The notes below the pieces were generated by a model. It was given only the letters and a program-made list of their open reading frames with translations. It was not told the DNA's origin and made no database searches. A stretch of DNA of 12,760 nt from JAGMDK01 sp023128695. Lineage in GTDB: Bacteria; Planctomycetota; Phycisphaerae; UBA1845; Fen-1342. A program made the position numbers and the translations under genes. Shown piece by piece: positions 5,657-12,760 of the stretch; positions within the stretch are counted from its first letter, which is position 1; the number at the start of each line of letters is the position of its first letter. The stretch lies in contig DAOVQG010000118.1 in NCBI GenBank assembly GCA_030628805.1, positions 1 to 12,760 on the forward strand, read 5' to 3'.

Positions 5657-6637
5657 CTAGCTCACTTCACGCTTCTCGAACAGGGCCACGCCCAGCCCGA
5701 GCACGCCGAGCGAGTACAAGCCCGAGTACACCGCGACGCGGCCGACCTGGATGGCGGGGATGGTCTGCTCCTGCGTGAGGGCGTCGCCGGCCCAGAAGAA
5801 TTGGAAGTTCGGTATGATGGCGTAGAGCACTTGATAGAACCAGGCCTCGCCGGCCGCCGCCGGGCGTCCCAGGAGATAATCCGAGATCAAGCCCAGAATG
5901 TAGACCCCGGTGCACAGCAGCAGCGTGAGGACTTGGCTGAAGCGCGCCGCCAGCGTGACCGCGAAAGCCGCCAGAATCAGCACCCCGCAGAAGGTCATCG
6001 TGACGGCGTACGCCAATTGCATGTCGCCGAAGTCCGTGCCCGGCGGCTGGATCTTCCACTCGGGGGAGACGAACATCACGATGATCAACGCCAACGTACC
6101 CAGCGGGACGACCCAGGCGGTCAGCGTCGTGGTGAAATGCCACCCGTAAACGTAATTGCCGAAGGTGGCCGCGATGAGGCTGACCAACAGCACCAGGACC
6201 GAGAACAGCAGGACGGGTTGGTCATACTCGTCCGTGGCGGTGGGCATCGTGCCGTGCCGGATGGTCATCAAGAGAACCAGGCACAGGAAATAATACCCGA
6301 CCAGCACCGCGCCGCAGACGCCGAGGTATTTCCCAAACAGGAAGAGTGGGCGGCTGACCGGCTTGGAGATGACGGTCAGCACGGTGTGGGACTCGATTTC
6401 GCGGGTGATGACGCTGGTGGCACTGAAGACGCTGGCGAGCAATCCGTAGAGCAGCAGGGTGGCCAGCCCGATGTCCTTGGCCATCTTAAGATCGTCCGCG
6501 GATTGGAGCGTGAACCCGACCAGGGCGGGATTGAGTATCAAGGCCCCCACCGCCACCCACGTCAGCACCCCGTAAATCGGCTGGCGGACGGTCTCGACAA
6601 ACGTGTTGCCGGCGATGGCGAAGAGCTTTGGGAACAT
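5657..6637 (-). CDS. ABC-2-type transporter permease subunit
   Basis: This 326-residue polytopic membrane protein has about eight hydrophobic segments, near 20-42, 55-77, 103-125, 140-160, 170-190, 208-230, 234-254 and 300-320. Residues 79-105, with TREIE, a central SKPVSRP and LFGKYLG, match the cytoplasmic loop typical of ABC-2 permeases of the NosY/GldF kind, and the C-terminal FEKREVS also fits. It has no ATPase domain and needs a separate one; the nearest is encoded at 11659 onward, on the opposite strand beyond three SPFH genes. The substrate cannot be inferred. The start ATG follows no clear ribosome binding site, and no better in-frame start is seen. The gene is transcribed away from the SPFH operon, with 176 bp between the two starts. 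Confidence 0.88.
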   Translation of the reverse strand: MFPKLFAIAGNTFVETVRQPIYGVLTWVAVGALILNPALVGFTLQSADDLKMAKDIGLATLLLYGLLASVFSATSVITREIESHTVLTVISKPVSRPLFLFGKYLGVCGAVLVGYYFLCLVLLMTIRHGTMPTATDEYDQPVLLFSVLVLLVSLIAATFGNYVYGWHFTTTLTAWVVPLGTLALIIVMFVSPEWKIQPPGTDFGDMQLAYAVTMTFCGVLILAAFAVTLAARFSQVLTLLLCTGVYILGLISDYLLGRPAAAGEAWFYQVLYAIIPNFQFFWAGDALTQEQTIPAIQVGRVAVYSGLYSLGVLGLGVALFEKREVS

Positions 6638-6813
6638 GAGTGGTCGATCGCGCTTTGTTTCGGTTCGGTCGCGGGGTTCCGCTCGCGGTCGGGCGCGCTG
6701 CCCGGCAGCGCCCCATTATGCCGCGGGTCCGCGGCCGGGACAAGGAACCATACGACGAGCAGGCGGTCCGGTTCACTGACCGGTACCGCGGGAATCATGC
6801 AAAGAGGTGAGTC
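6638..6813. promoter_or_regulatory. Divergent intergenic region between permease and SPFH operon
   Basis: These 176 bp separate two start codons facing away from each other, so promoters for both should lie here, but I cannot point to convincing -35/-10 hexamers in this GC-rich sequence. Visible structure includes a perfect hairpin, GCGCTGC-CCG-GCAGCGC (6695-6711), two CCGCGG sites close together (6721-6734), and an imperfect inverted pair around 6765-6787 just upstream of the operon. A shared divergent control region would link the permease to the SPFH/ABC genes. Confidence 0.4.
6801..6810 (+). promoter_or_regulatory. Strong ribosome binding site deciding the GTG start at 6814
   Basis: AAAGAGGTGA is a near-perfect match to the 16S rRNA anti-Shine-Dalgarno sequence. 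It sits three bases before the GTG at 6814, which supports this non-ATG start over internal ATG codons. Confidence 0.8.
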
Positions 6814-9324
6814 GTGACGGAGACGACACATACCCGTAGCCGCCGGGCGAGCCTGGGCGGGCTGTTCCTTCAGATGGCAGCCTTCTTCGCCGTCTTGGCG
6901 ATGTACTACCTGACACGCTCGCAGGCCACGTACGGCTTGGCGTGGTACATGCTCGGGGGGGTGCCGATCTGGTTCGCGACCCTCTTGGTCTTTCGCCAAC
7001 GTGAGCTGGCCGCCCTTGAAGCACTAGATCTCGAAGAGCTGCGCCGCGAAAAGCAGGCTACCGGCGGCGGAGAGGCCATCTTCGGCGAGGAAGGCGGCGC
7101 CGGCCTGGGCTTCCGCGTCGCAGAAAACCGACTCAAGTGGATGCAACGCTGGCTGATCCCCGGCTTCGGGCTGGCGACGGTCGTGTATCTGGCCCTGATG
7201 GGACTCTTCCTCTGGCGCCGCCTCGCGTTCGCCGAACTCCCCGGCGGGACGGAGTTGGTGGGTTACCGCATCGGCGGGGCGGGCTGGCCCGCCTTGGCGA
7301 ACATTCCCATCGCACTCGTGGTCCTGGCGATTGTGATGCTGGGAACCTTCCTGCTGTCGCGTTACACCTCGGGGATGGGGCGGGTCAAGGAATGGGGGCT
7401 GCTGCGCGGCTGTGGGTCCTACCTGCTCGGGAACGCGCTCGCGATCATGGTCCTGATGGTCTGCCTGGGAGTGGCCCTGTACACAAAGGTCGCGACCTGG
7501 GAGCAGGCCCTGGCCTATATCCTGCCGGTCCTGATGATTGTGCTCGCGGTCGAGATGGCCATCAACTTCGTGCTGGACATCTACCGCCCCCGAACCCCCG
7601 GGGCCGAACCGCGGGCCTGCTTCGACAGTCGGCTGCTGGGACTGTTCGCCGAGCCGGGCGGGATCGCTTCCTCCATCGCCGAGGCACTCAATTACCAGTT
7701 CGGCTTCCAGGTTTCGCAGACTTGGTTCTATCAATTACTGAAACGGGCCTTTGTGCCGTTGCTGGCCATCGGGGCGCTGGCACTGTGGCTGCTGACGTGC
7801 CTCGTGGTGGTGCAGCCATACGAGCACGTGATCATCGAGCGGTTCGGGCGGCAGATCAACGCCGGCGGCGAGGGACAGCCGAAGCCGTACGGTCCCGGTC
7901 TGCATTTTAAATGGCCCTGGCCCATCGAGACGGTCCGGACCTACAACACCGGGGAGTTGCACCAAATCAGCATCGGCTGGAAGAAATTTGACGCCAAGCC
8001 GAAATACGAGGAGTTCAAGAAGCCGGTCTTGCTCTGGACCGACAAAATGCACTATGGCCAAGAGCATTTCGATTTCATGATATGTCGCCCACCTGAGTCC
8101 GAGCCCGGCGAGGCCGAACCGCGGCCGGAACTTCTTGGCCGGAGTGACGAAGAGTGGCGCGCGGGGAAGGCTTTCCCCGTTCATATGATGCGGATGGAGG
8201 TGGCCATTCAGTATCGCATTTGGCCGGACGAACTTCACCGCTACAGCCAGAGTATGGTCGCCCCGCACCGCGCGATACGTGACATCGCTTGGGAGGAGTT
8301 GGTTTGCTTCAACGCGTCCTCGACGGCGGACTATCTGATGGGCAAGGATCTGGGGCAAATCGGTGCGGCTCTACGCCGGCACATTTCCGAGCGCGTTCGG
8401 GATCTGGGGCTGGAGGTGGTCTACGTGGGTGTGACCAACGTTCACCCGGAAAAGAGCGTCGCCGAGTCATATCGCGAGGTCATCGGAGCCGAGCAGGAGA
8501 AGCTGGCCGCGATTCGCGAGGCGTGGGTCATTGAGAACCAACGCCTGTCCGCGGTCGCCGGCGACGCCGAGTTAGCCCGCGCTTTGGCCAAAGCCACCGG
8601 GCGGGCCCTCGCGGCCGACGAACGCCTGAACACGACCTTGCAAGCTCTGCGCGAGGCCGGCGTTCAGGACATCGAGACGCTGACCACTCCGTTGATGGAA
8701 CTCGCCCCGCGGTTCCGCCAGCGCATCGCGGCCGCCGCGCGTCTGGAAGACGTCCGCGAACGCGAGCAGCAGGCGCAGGAAAATTACCAGCTTGGTTTGG
8801 GGCAGACCCTGGCTGCCCTGGCGCAGGCCGGGGAAGCCGTGCGAGAAGCGGAAACAAGCTTCCACGAAGCCGACGCCGATCTGCAAGAAGCGCTCGTCCC
8901 GATCCGGGCCGAATTAGCGCGGCGTCTGGACGAGCGGTATCTGGAAACTCTGCTTCAGAGCGTCGTGGCCGGGATTGCCGGCGCGTACTGGGACGCGGAA
9001 CTCGACCGTGAATTCAGCCAGACCCGGCTCGGGGGCCAGGCCGCGGCCAAGCTGGCGGCCGCCTCGGCCGAGCGCTGGCAGATCGAAATGAAACAGGCGG
9101 CGGACCTGGTGCGCGCCCAGAATGAGCGACCGGCGTATCGGGCGGCGCCGCAGGTGTACAAGGCCCGGCGACTGATGGAAGTGCTCGTCGAGGGGCTGAA
9201 GAATGCCCGCAAGTATTTCCTGGCTTTCGATCCGAAAGGGCGAACGGTGCGGGTCCGGTTTATCCTCGAGGACCAGCCTGGAATGGATTACGTCGACTGG
9301 GGCCAGATGGAAATGACCCCATAG
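6814..9324 (+). CDS. Very large SPFH-domain membrane protein with polytopic N-terminus
   Basis: This 836-residue protein joins a multi-spanning N-terminal half to an SPFH (stomatin/prohibitin/flotillin/HflK) domain. Membrane segments are apparent near 14-35, 41-60, 113-135, 160-183, 203-224, 231-256 and 311-334. The SPFH region begins after the last one, with QPYEHVIIERFGR (334-346) and a PGLHFKWPWPIE motif (361-372) typical of HflK. It contains an unusual charged insertion near 410-457 before VAIQYRI (463-469), and continues to about 560. Residues 555-720 are rich in Ala, Glu, Arg and Gln with few Pro or Gly, suggesting a long coiled coil for oligomerisation, followed by a C-terminal domain to 836. 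Classical HflK is about half this length with one membrane helix. It is first in an operon with two more SPFH genes, 48 bp upstream of the next. The function is unknown; a membrane-microdomain scaffold is likely. Confidence 0.88.
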   Translation: MTETTHTRSRRASLGGLFLQMAAFFAVLAMYYLTRSQATYGLAWYMLGGVPIWFATLLVFRQRELAALEALDLEELRREKQATGGGEAIFGEEGGAGLGFRVAENRLKWMQRWLIPGFGLATVVYLALMGLFLWRRLAFAELPGGTELVGYRIGGAGWPALANIPIALVVLAIVMLGTFLLSRYTSGMGRVKEWGLLRGCGSYLLGNALAIMVLMVCLGVALYTKVATWEQALAYILPVLMIVLAVEMAINFVLDIYRPRTPGAEPRACFDSRLLGLFAEPGGIASSIAEALNYQFGFQVSQTWFYQLLKRAFVPLLAIGALALWLLTCLVVVQPYEHVIIERFGRQINAGGEGQPKPYGPGLHFKWPWPIETVRTYNTGELHQISIGWKKFDAKPKYEEFKKPVLLWTDKMHYGQEHFDFMICRPPESEPGEAEPRPELLGRSDEEWRAGKAFPVHMMRMEVAIQYRIWPDELHRYSQSMVAPHRAIRDIAWEELVCFNASSTADYLMGKDLGQIGAALRRHISERVRDLGLEVVYVGVTNVHPEKSVAESYREVIGAEQEKLAAIREAWVIENQRLSAVAGDAELARALAKATGRALAADERLNTTLQALREAGVQDIETLTTPLMELAPRFRQRIAAAARLEDVREREQQAQENYQLGLGQTLAALAQAGEAVREAETSFHEADADLQEALVPIRAELARRLDERYLETLLQSVVAGIAGAYWDAELDREFSQTRLGGQAAAKLAAASAERWQIEMKQAADLVRAQNERPAYRAAPQVYKARRLMEVLVEGLKNARKYFLAFDPKGRTVRVRFILEDQPGMDYVDWGQMEMTP

Positions 9325-9372
9325 CAGGCCGGCGACGGTCCGGCCGATGGAATAAAGTCGCGAGGGACCGAC

Positions 9373-10326
9373 ATGACCAGATTCTCGATTCCGACGTTGA
9401 TTATCGCGCTCTTGGTGGTGCTGATATTGCTGACCTTCGCTTGCACGTACCAGGTGGGGTTCAACGAGGCCGCGATCAAGGTGCGGTTGGGCAAGGCCGA
9501 CGAAAGCAGCATCATCACAACTCCGGGCCTCAAGCTCCGCTGGCCGTGGCCGTTCGAGGAGATCACCCACTATGACACGCGCCTGCGAACCATGGATACA
9601 CCCGAGACCGAGATCAAGACGCACGACGGCAAGAGCGTGATCGTCGGCTCCTACGCGGTCTGGCGCATCGAGAAGCCGCTGCAATTCTACAACCGCGCGC
9701 GGACCGTGAAGATCGCCGAGGGGCACATGCGGGCCCGCATCAGCCAGGTCCAGGCCACCATCGTGGGCCAGCGCACCCTGCCCGACTTCGTGAATCTCGA
9801 CCGCGAACTCCTGGACGCAAGCTACGACCGGATCTTGCGGGACATGCTCGACAAGAAGGAGATCGTCGACGGGAGAGAAGTCGAAGTCGGCGTGCGGGCC
9901 GGACTCTTGAGAGATTTCGGAATCGGCCTGGAAAAGATCGGCATCCGGCGCATCTCCCTCCCGCAGGAAGTGACGAAAAAGGTGTTCGACAGCATGATTC
10001 AGGAGCGCAGGACGCTGGCGGCCCGCTACCGCGAGGAGGGCAAGTCGCGGGCCGAGGCGATCAAGGCCCGGGCCGAGTCCGATGCCGACCAGATTCTCTC
10101 CTTTGCCGACGCCAAGGCCAAGGAGATCCGTTCCGCCGGCTACCAGGCCAGCGCCCGCATCCTGGCCCAGATCGACGAAGCCGACCGCGAGCTGTTCGAG
10201 TGGCTCCGTTGGCTCGACGCGCTGAAGGCCACCTTGAAGCAAAGGACCACGATTTTCATCGACAAGGATTGGCCGTTGTTTGAGCCGTTCGTCAACCCGC
10301 CGATCCCCGCGGGCGAGCAGCCGTAG
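9373..10326 (+). CDS. HflC-like SPFH-domain protein
   Basis: This 317-residue protein has one N-terminal membrane helix (about 7-24) followed directly by an SPFH domain. The domain contains EAAIKVRLGK near 32-41, PGLKLRWPWP at 51-60 and a SYAVWRI strand at 93-99. Residues 205-270 form a long charged helix including MIQERRTLAARYREEGKS, which closely resembles the HflC coiled-coil entry (Met-x-Glu-Arg, AxxYRxEG). HflC with HflK forms a large periplasmic cage around the FtsH protease in Escherichia coli; no FtsH gene is present in this window. The ATG is preceded by CGAGGGA (9361-9367), five bases away. The neighbours are two other SPFH genes, which suggests a hetero-oligomer of three subunit types. 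The gene symbol hflC is withheld because orthology is not shown by the context. Confidence 0.88.
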   Translation: MTRFSIPTLIIALLVVLILLTFACTYQVGFNEAAIKVRLGKADESSIITTPGLKLRWPWPFEEITHYDTRLRTMDTPETEIKTHDGKSVIVGSYAVWRIEKPLQFYNRARTVKIAEGHMRARISQVQATIVGQRTLPDFVNLDRELLDASYDRILRDMLDKKEIVDGREVEVGVRAGLLRDFGIGLEKIGIRRISLPQEVTKKVFDSMIQERRTLAARYREEGKSRAEAIKARAESDADQILSFADAKAKEIRSAGYQASARILAQIDEADRELFEWLRWLDALKATLKQRTTIFIDKDWPLFEPFVNPPIPAGEQP

Positions 10327-10344
10327 CTGCGCGAGGTGTCAACG

Positions 10345-11616
10345 ATGACAACGCAACCCGACCCGACCTCTCAAGCAGCCCGGGCCACGCCGGTCTCCGC
10401 GCCCGAGTCCGATCCGGCCCAGGAATCGCTGGTCCGCGCGCTGCAAGCCAGCTTCAATATCCTGCGCGTCTTGATGATCGTCCTGGTGGTCCTGTACCTC
10501 TTCTCGGGCGTCTTTCGCGTCGAGCCCGGGCAACAGGGCCTGGTCGCCCGGCTCGGCCAGCTCCGCCTGGCCCCCGGCGAGGAAGGCAGCCAGGTCTTCC
10601 CCCCGGGCTGGTATCTTTGGATGCTGCCCGACCCGTTTGACCAGAAGTACGTGATTACCGGGCAGGTGCAGACTCTGAAAGTGACCACTTTTCTGTTCGA
10701 CCACGCCGAGGCCGCCACCAGCAAAGACTTGTCCAAAATCCTGCGCCGCGCGCGGGATCTCCGGCCGGGCGTGGACGGGGCCATGTTCACCGGGGACAAG
10801 AACCTCTCACACGGCCGCTGGGAGATTCAGTACACCATCGCCGACGCGGCTCTGTTCGTGAAGAACATCGGCGAATCGCCCGCGGATTTCGAGCCGCTCT
10901 TGCAGCGTCTGACCGAGACGGCGGTGGTCCGCGAGGTGGCCCGACGCACGGTCGAAGAGGTGACCCGCACCGCGTTGGATTCGGTCCGGCAGGGGGTGCA
11001 AAAGCGCTTACAGGAAGAGCTCACGGAACTCAAGACCGGCGTGAGAGTGGACCAGATCGTCGCGTACACGATCGAGCCGGGGGCCGTGCGGGCAGCATTC
11101 ATCGACGTCAGCCGGGCCGAGAACGAAAAGCTGGCGCTGGAGCGGCAGGCCGACGAGCGGGCAACCGAAATACTCAACCGCGCCGCCGGCGATCAGTACA
11201 CAAATCTGCTCCAATTGATCCGCGAATACGGGGACGCCCAGTTGCGCGGCGTGGACCAGTCCGAATTGAAAGAACTCGCGGACGAGATCAATGCCCGGCT
11301 GGTTCAGGTCAAGTCGGGACAGGTGGCCGTCAAGCTCGGCGCGGCCCGTGCTCAGGCCAACAAGATCAACAAGCGTCTTGAGGCGGAGTACAAGGAGTTC
11401 ACCGACCATCTAAAAGAGCGGGCGGCACGCCCGCGCATCGCCTTGCTTTCCCTGTGGGTCCAGATGCGCGACGAGGTCCTGTCGAATCGTGAAAACGAGA
11501 TCTTCTTCGTGCCCGCTTCCGACGAAATCGAAATCCACATTAACCGCGACATGCTCCGGCAGCGGGAACTCGAGGAAGAACGCACCCGCAAGCGGCAGAT
11601 GGAGGGGATAAGATAG
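10345..11616 (+). CDS. HflK-like SPFH-domain protein (third SPFH of the operon)
   Basis: This 423-residue protein has a flexible Pro/Ala-rich start (1-28), one membrane helix (about 37-57) and an SPFH domain beginning VEPGQQGLVARLGQL (59-73). The element TGDKNLSHGRWEIQYTI (149-165) corresponds to the HflK strand pair ending in QYRI. Residues 257-360 form a long charged coiled-coil region and the C-terminus is strongly charged (RQRELEEERTRKR). I chose the ATG at 10345 because GCGAGG (10331-10336) sits eight bases upstream; a GTG at 10336 would add three residues but overlaps that site. The gap to the preceding gene is 18 bp. With the HflC-like and the 836-residue proteins it probably assembles into a membrane ring or cage, which is inference. 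A stomatin/prohibitin-like scaffold is the main alternative to a protease modulator. Confidence 0.87.
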   Translation: MTTQPDPTSQAARATPVSAPESDPAQESLVRALQASFNILRVLMIVLVVLYLFSGVFRVEPGQQGLVARLGQLRLAPGEEGSQVFPPGWYLWMLPDPFDQKYVITGQVQTLKVTTFLFDHAEAATSKDLSKILRRARDLRPGVDGAMFTGDKNLSHGRWEIQYTIADAALFVKNIGESPADFEPLLQRLTETAVVREVARRTVEEVTRTALDSVRQGVQKRLQEELTELKTGVRVDQIVAYTIEPGAVRAAFIDVSRAENEKLALERQADERATEILNRAAGDQYTNLLQLIREYGDAQLRGVDQSELKELADEINARLVQVKSGQVAVKLGAARAQANKINKRLEAEYKEFTDHLKERAARPRIALLSLWVQMRDEVLSNRENEIFFVPASDEIEIHINRDMLRQRELEEERTRKRQMEGIR

Positions 11617-11658
11617 CCGGACAGCGGCCGAAAATCCGCGGTCCGCAAGAGGAACGCC

Positions 11659-12760
11659 GTGAGTTCGCAAGCGATCATCAAAACCGTCGGCCTGACCAAG
11701 GTCTTCCGTGACTTCTGGCGGCGGGCCCGCGTGCGGGCCGTCAACGACCTCGACCTCGCTATCCAGCCCGGCGAGGTCTTCGGCTTGCTGGGGCCCAACG
11801 GCTCCGGCAAAAGCACCACCATCAAAATGATCCTCGGCCTGCTGCACCCCACCCGCGGCCACGTCTCGGTCTTCGGGCGGCCTCCGGATAACGTCCGCAT
11901 CAAGAGCCGCATCGGCTATCTGCCCGAAGAGTCGTACCTCTATCGCTTCCTCAATGCCCGCGAAACGCTCGAGTACTACGGCACACTCTTCCGCCTCGAA
12001 CGGCCGGCCCGCAAACGCCGCATCGAGGAGCTGCTCGAAATGGTCGGTCTGCGGTCCGCGGCCCGCCGGCCGGTGGGCGAGTATTCCAAGGGCATGGCCC
12101 GCCGCATCGGCCTGGCCCAGGCCCTGATCAACGATCCCGACCTGCTGATCCTGGACGAGCCCACCAGTGGCCTCGACCCCGTCGGCTCCAAGCTCGTCAA
12201 GGATATCATCCTGCGACTCGGCAGCATCTATAAAAAGACGGTCCTGCTTTCGAGTCACCTGCTCGCCGACGTCGAAGAGGTCTGTGACCGCGTCACGATT
12301 CTCTACGGCGGGCGTGAGCGGGAATCCGGCACGCTCGAAGAAGTCCTCAGTCGGCGGGACCAGCTCCAGATCCAGTGCGACCGCCTGACACCGGAGACGC
12401 TGGCGGAAATCGAGTCGCTGGTGCAACAGCGCGAAGGCAAATCGGTCACGGTCAGCACGCCGCGCGACCGCTTGGAATCTCTCTTCCTCCGCATCGTGCA
12501 ACGCGCCCAGACGGAGAAGCTGGAGACGGCGGGGACGACCGCGGTGGGCGAGATCGCCGGCTTTTTGGGCGAAAAGGAGACGGGTCAGGCCGTGCTGGAC
12601 GAGTTGCTCAGGGCCGAACCGGTCGAGGCGGTCACGCCGGTGGCGGCCGGGGAAGAACCGCCCGCGGAGGAGCCGGGCGTGGACGTTTCCGTCCTGGGCG
12701 ACCTCACCAGCGAGCCGGAGACAGCTCCCGCAGCCGTGCCCACCGCCGGCACCGCCGCCG
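11659..12760 (+). CDS. ABC transporter ATP-binding protein, 3' end cut by the window
   Basis: A GTG start at 11659, with AAGAGGA (11648-11653) five bases upstream, opens a frame running off the right edge after 367 codons. Residues 1-220 are a complete nucleotide-binding domain: Walker A GPNGSGKST 45-53, a variant signature YSKGMARR 142-149 in place of LSGGQ, Walker B LLILDEP 162-168, D-loop SGLD 170-173 and H-loop His200. The Q-loop position reads GYLPEE, as in many ABC-2 exporter ATPases. This type energises permeases such as the one at 5657-6637. After about residue 300 the protein becomes an acidic Ala/Pro/Glu-rich tail without hydrophobic stretches, probably disordered, which is unusual for a family that normally ends near 230-330 residues. 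It lies 42 bp after the third SPFH gene, in the same operon. A cognate permease probably follows outside the window. Confidence 0.9.
   Translation, partial: MSSQAIIKTVGLTKVFRDFWRRARVRAVNDLDLAIQPGEVFGLLGPNGSGKSTTIKMILGLLHPTRGHVSVFGRPPDNVRIKSRIGYLPEESYLYRFLNARETLEYYGTLFRLERPARKRRIEELLEMVGLRSAARRPVGEYSKGMARRIGLAQALINDPDLLILDEPTSGLDPVGSKLVKDIILRLGSIYKKTVLLSSHLLADVEEVCDRVTILYGGRERESGTLEEVLSRRDQLQIQCDRLTPETLAEIESLVQQREGKSVTVSTPRDRLESLFLRIVQRAQTEKLETAGTTAVGEIAGFLGEKETGQAVLDELLRAEPVEAVTPVAAGEEPPAEEPGVDVSVLGDLTSEPETAPAAVPTAGTAA

Noticed and set aside
5390..6817. 475-codon open frame on the plus strand across the repeats and permease
   Set aside because: It reads through two palindromic repeats and the antisense of the permease, and the composition is Gln/Asp/Arg/His-rich shadow sequence.
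9373..9444. Lipoprotein signal in the HflC-like protein (Cys24)
   Set aside because: The residues before the cysteine (Thr-Phe-Ala) do not fit a lipobox, and the helix continues as a normal HflC membrane anchor.
8914..10242. 442-codon minus-strand open frame over the SPFH genes
   Set aside because: It spans a gene boundary on the opposite strand of two well-supported SPFH genes and shows no domain.
11410..12501. 363-codon minus-strand open frame over the ABC ATPase
   Set aside because: It is the shadow of the ATPase gene, whose Walker A, Walker B and H-loop motifs are unambiguous.

Overview
The window is a GC-rich bacterial chromosome segment that most likely comes from a planctomycete (Planctomycetota, PVC superphylum). 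Two things point there. One is a small basic protein at 2727-2960 that matches a family known to me from Planctomycetes, Verrucomicrobia and Chlamydiae. The other is the type of intergenic palindromic repeat, whose chance translations (GTGFQPV, GGTAVSAV, TADTAVPP) recur in planctomycete genomes. An NfnAB-type electron-bifurcating transhydrogenase suggests an anaerobic or facultatively fermentative lifestyle. The species cannot be determined from the sequence.

Layout. Positions 1-2527 hold a minus-strand pair, nfnA then nfnB, with a 13-unit octamer array just beyond nfnB and a hairpin of octamers between the two genes. Positions 2528-2726 are a divergent promoter region with plausible promoters on both strands. 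The small basic protein follows. Positions 2961-3413 are noncoding: two exact 75-bp tandem palindromic units, then a consensus-like promoter abutting a 73-bp palindromic repeat. A P1B-type metal ATPase gene occupies 3414-5390. The convergent spacer 5391-5656 is packed with repeats: a heptamer array, a MITE-like palindrome, and a second 73-bp repeat inverted relative to the first. A minus-strand ABC-2 permease gene (5657-6637) comes next.

From 6814 to the right edge, a plus-strand operon encodes three consecutive SPFH (band 7/stomatin/HflKC-type) membrane proteins: a very large 836-residue one with about seven N-terminal membrane segments, an HflC-like one and an HflK-like one. They are followed by an ABC-transporter ATPase that runs off the window. 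Gaps are 18-48 bp and every gene has a good ribosome binding site.

How the genes may work together. NfnA and NfnB form one soluble flavo-iron-sulfur complex balancing NADH, NADPH and ferredoxin. The SPFH/ABC block, together with the divergently transcribed permease, looks like a membrane-domain scaffold coupled to an ABC-2 exporter. I consider this the best candidate for a poorly described system here. The metal ATPase sits between inverted repeats with its putative promoter outside them, so an inversion could in principle disconnect it. Repeats lie at or very near the 3' end of every gene from nfnB to the permease, while the SPFH operon contains none that I can see.
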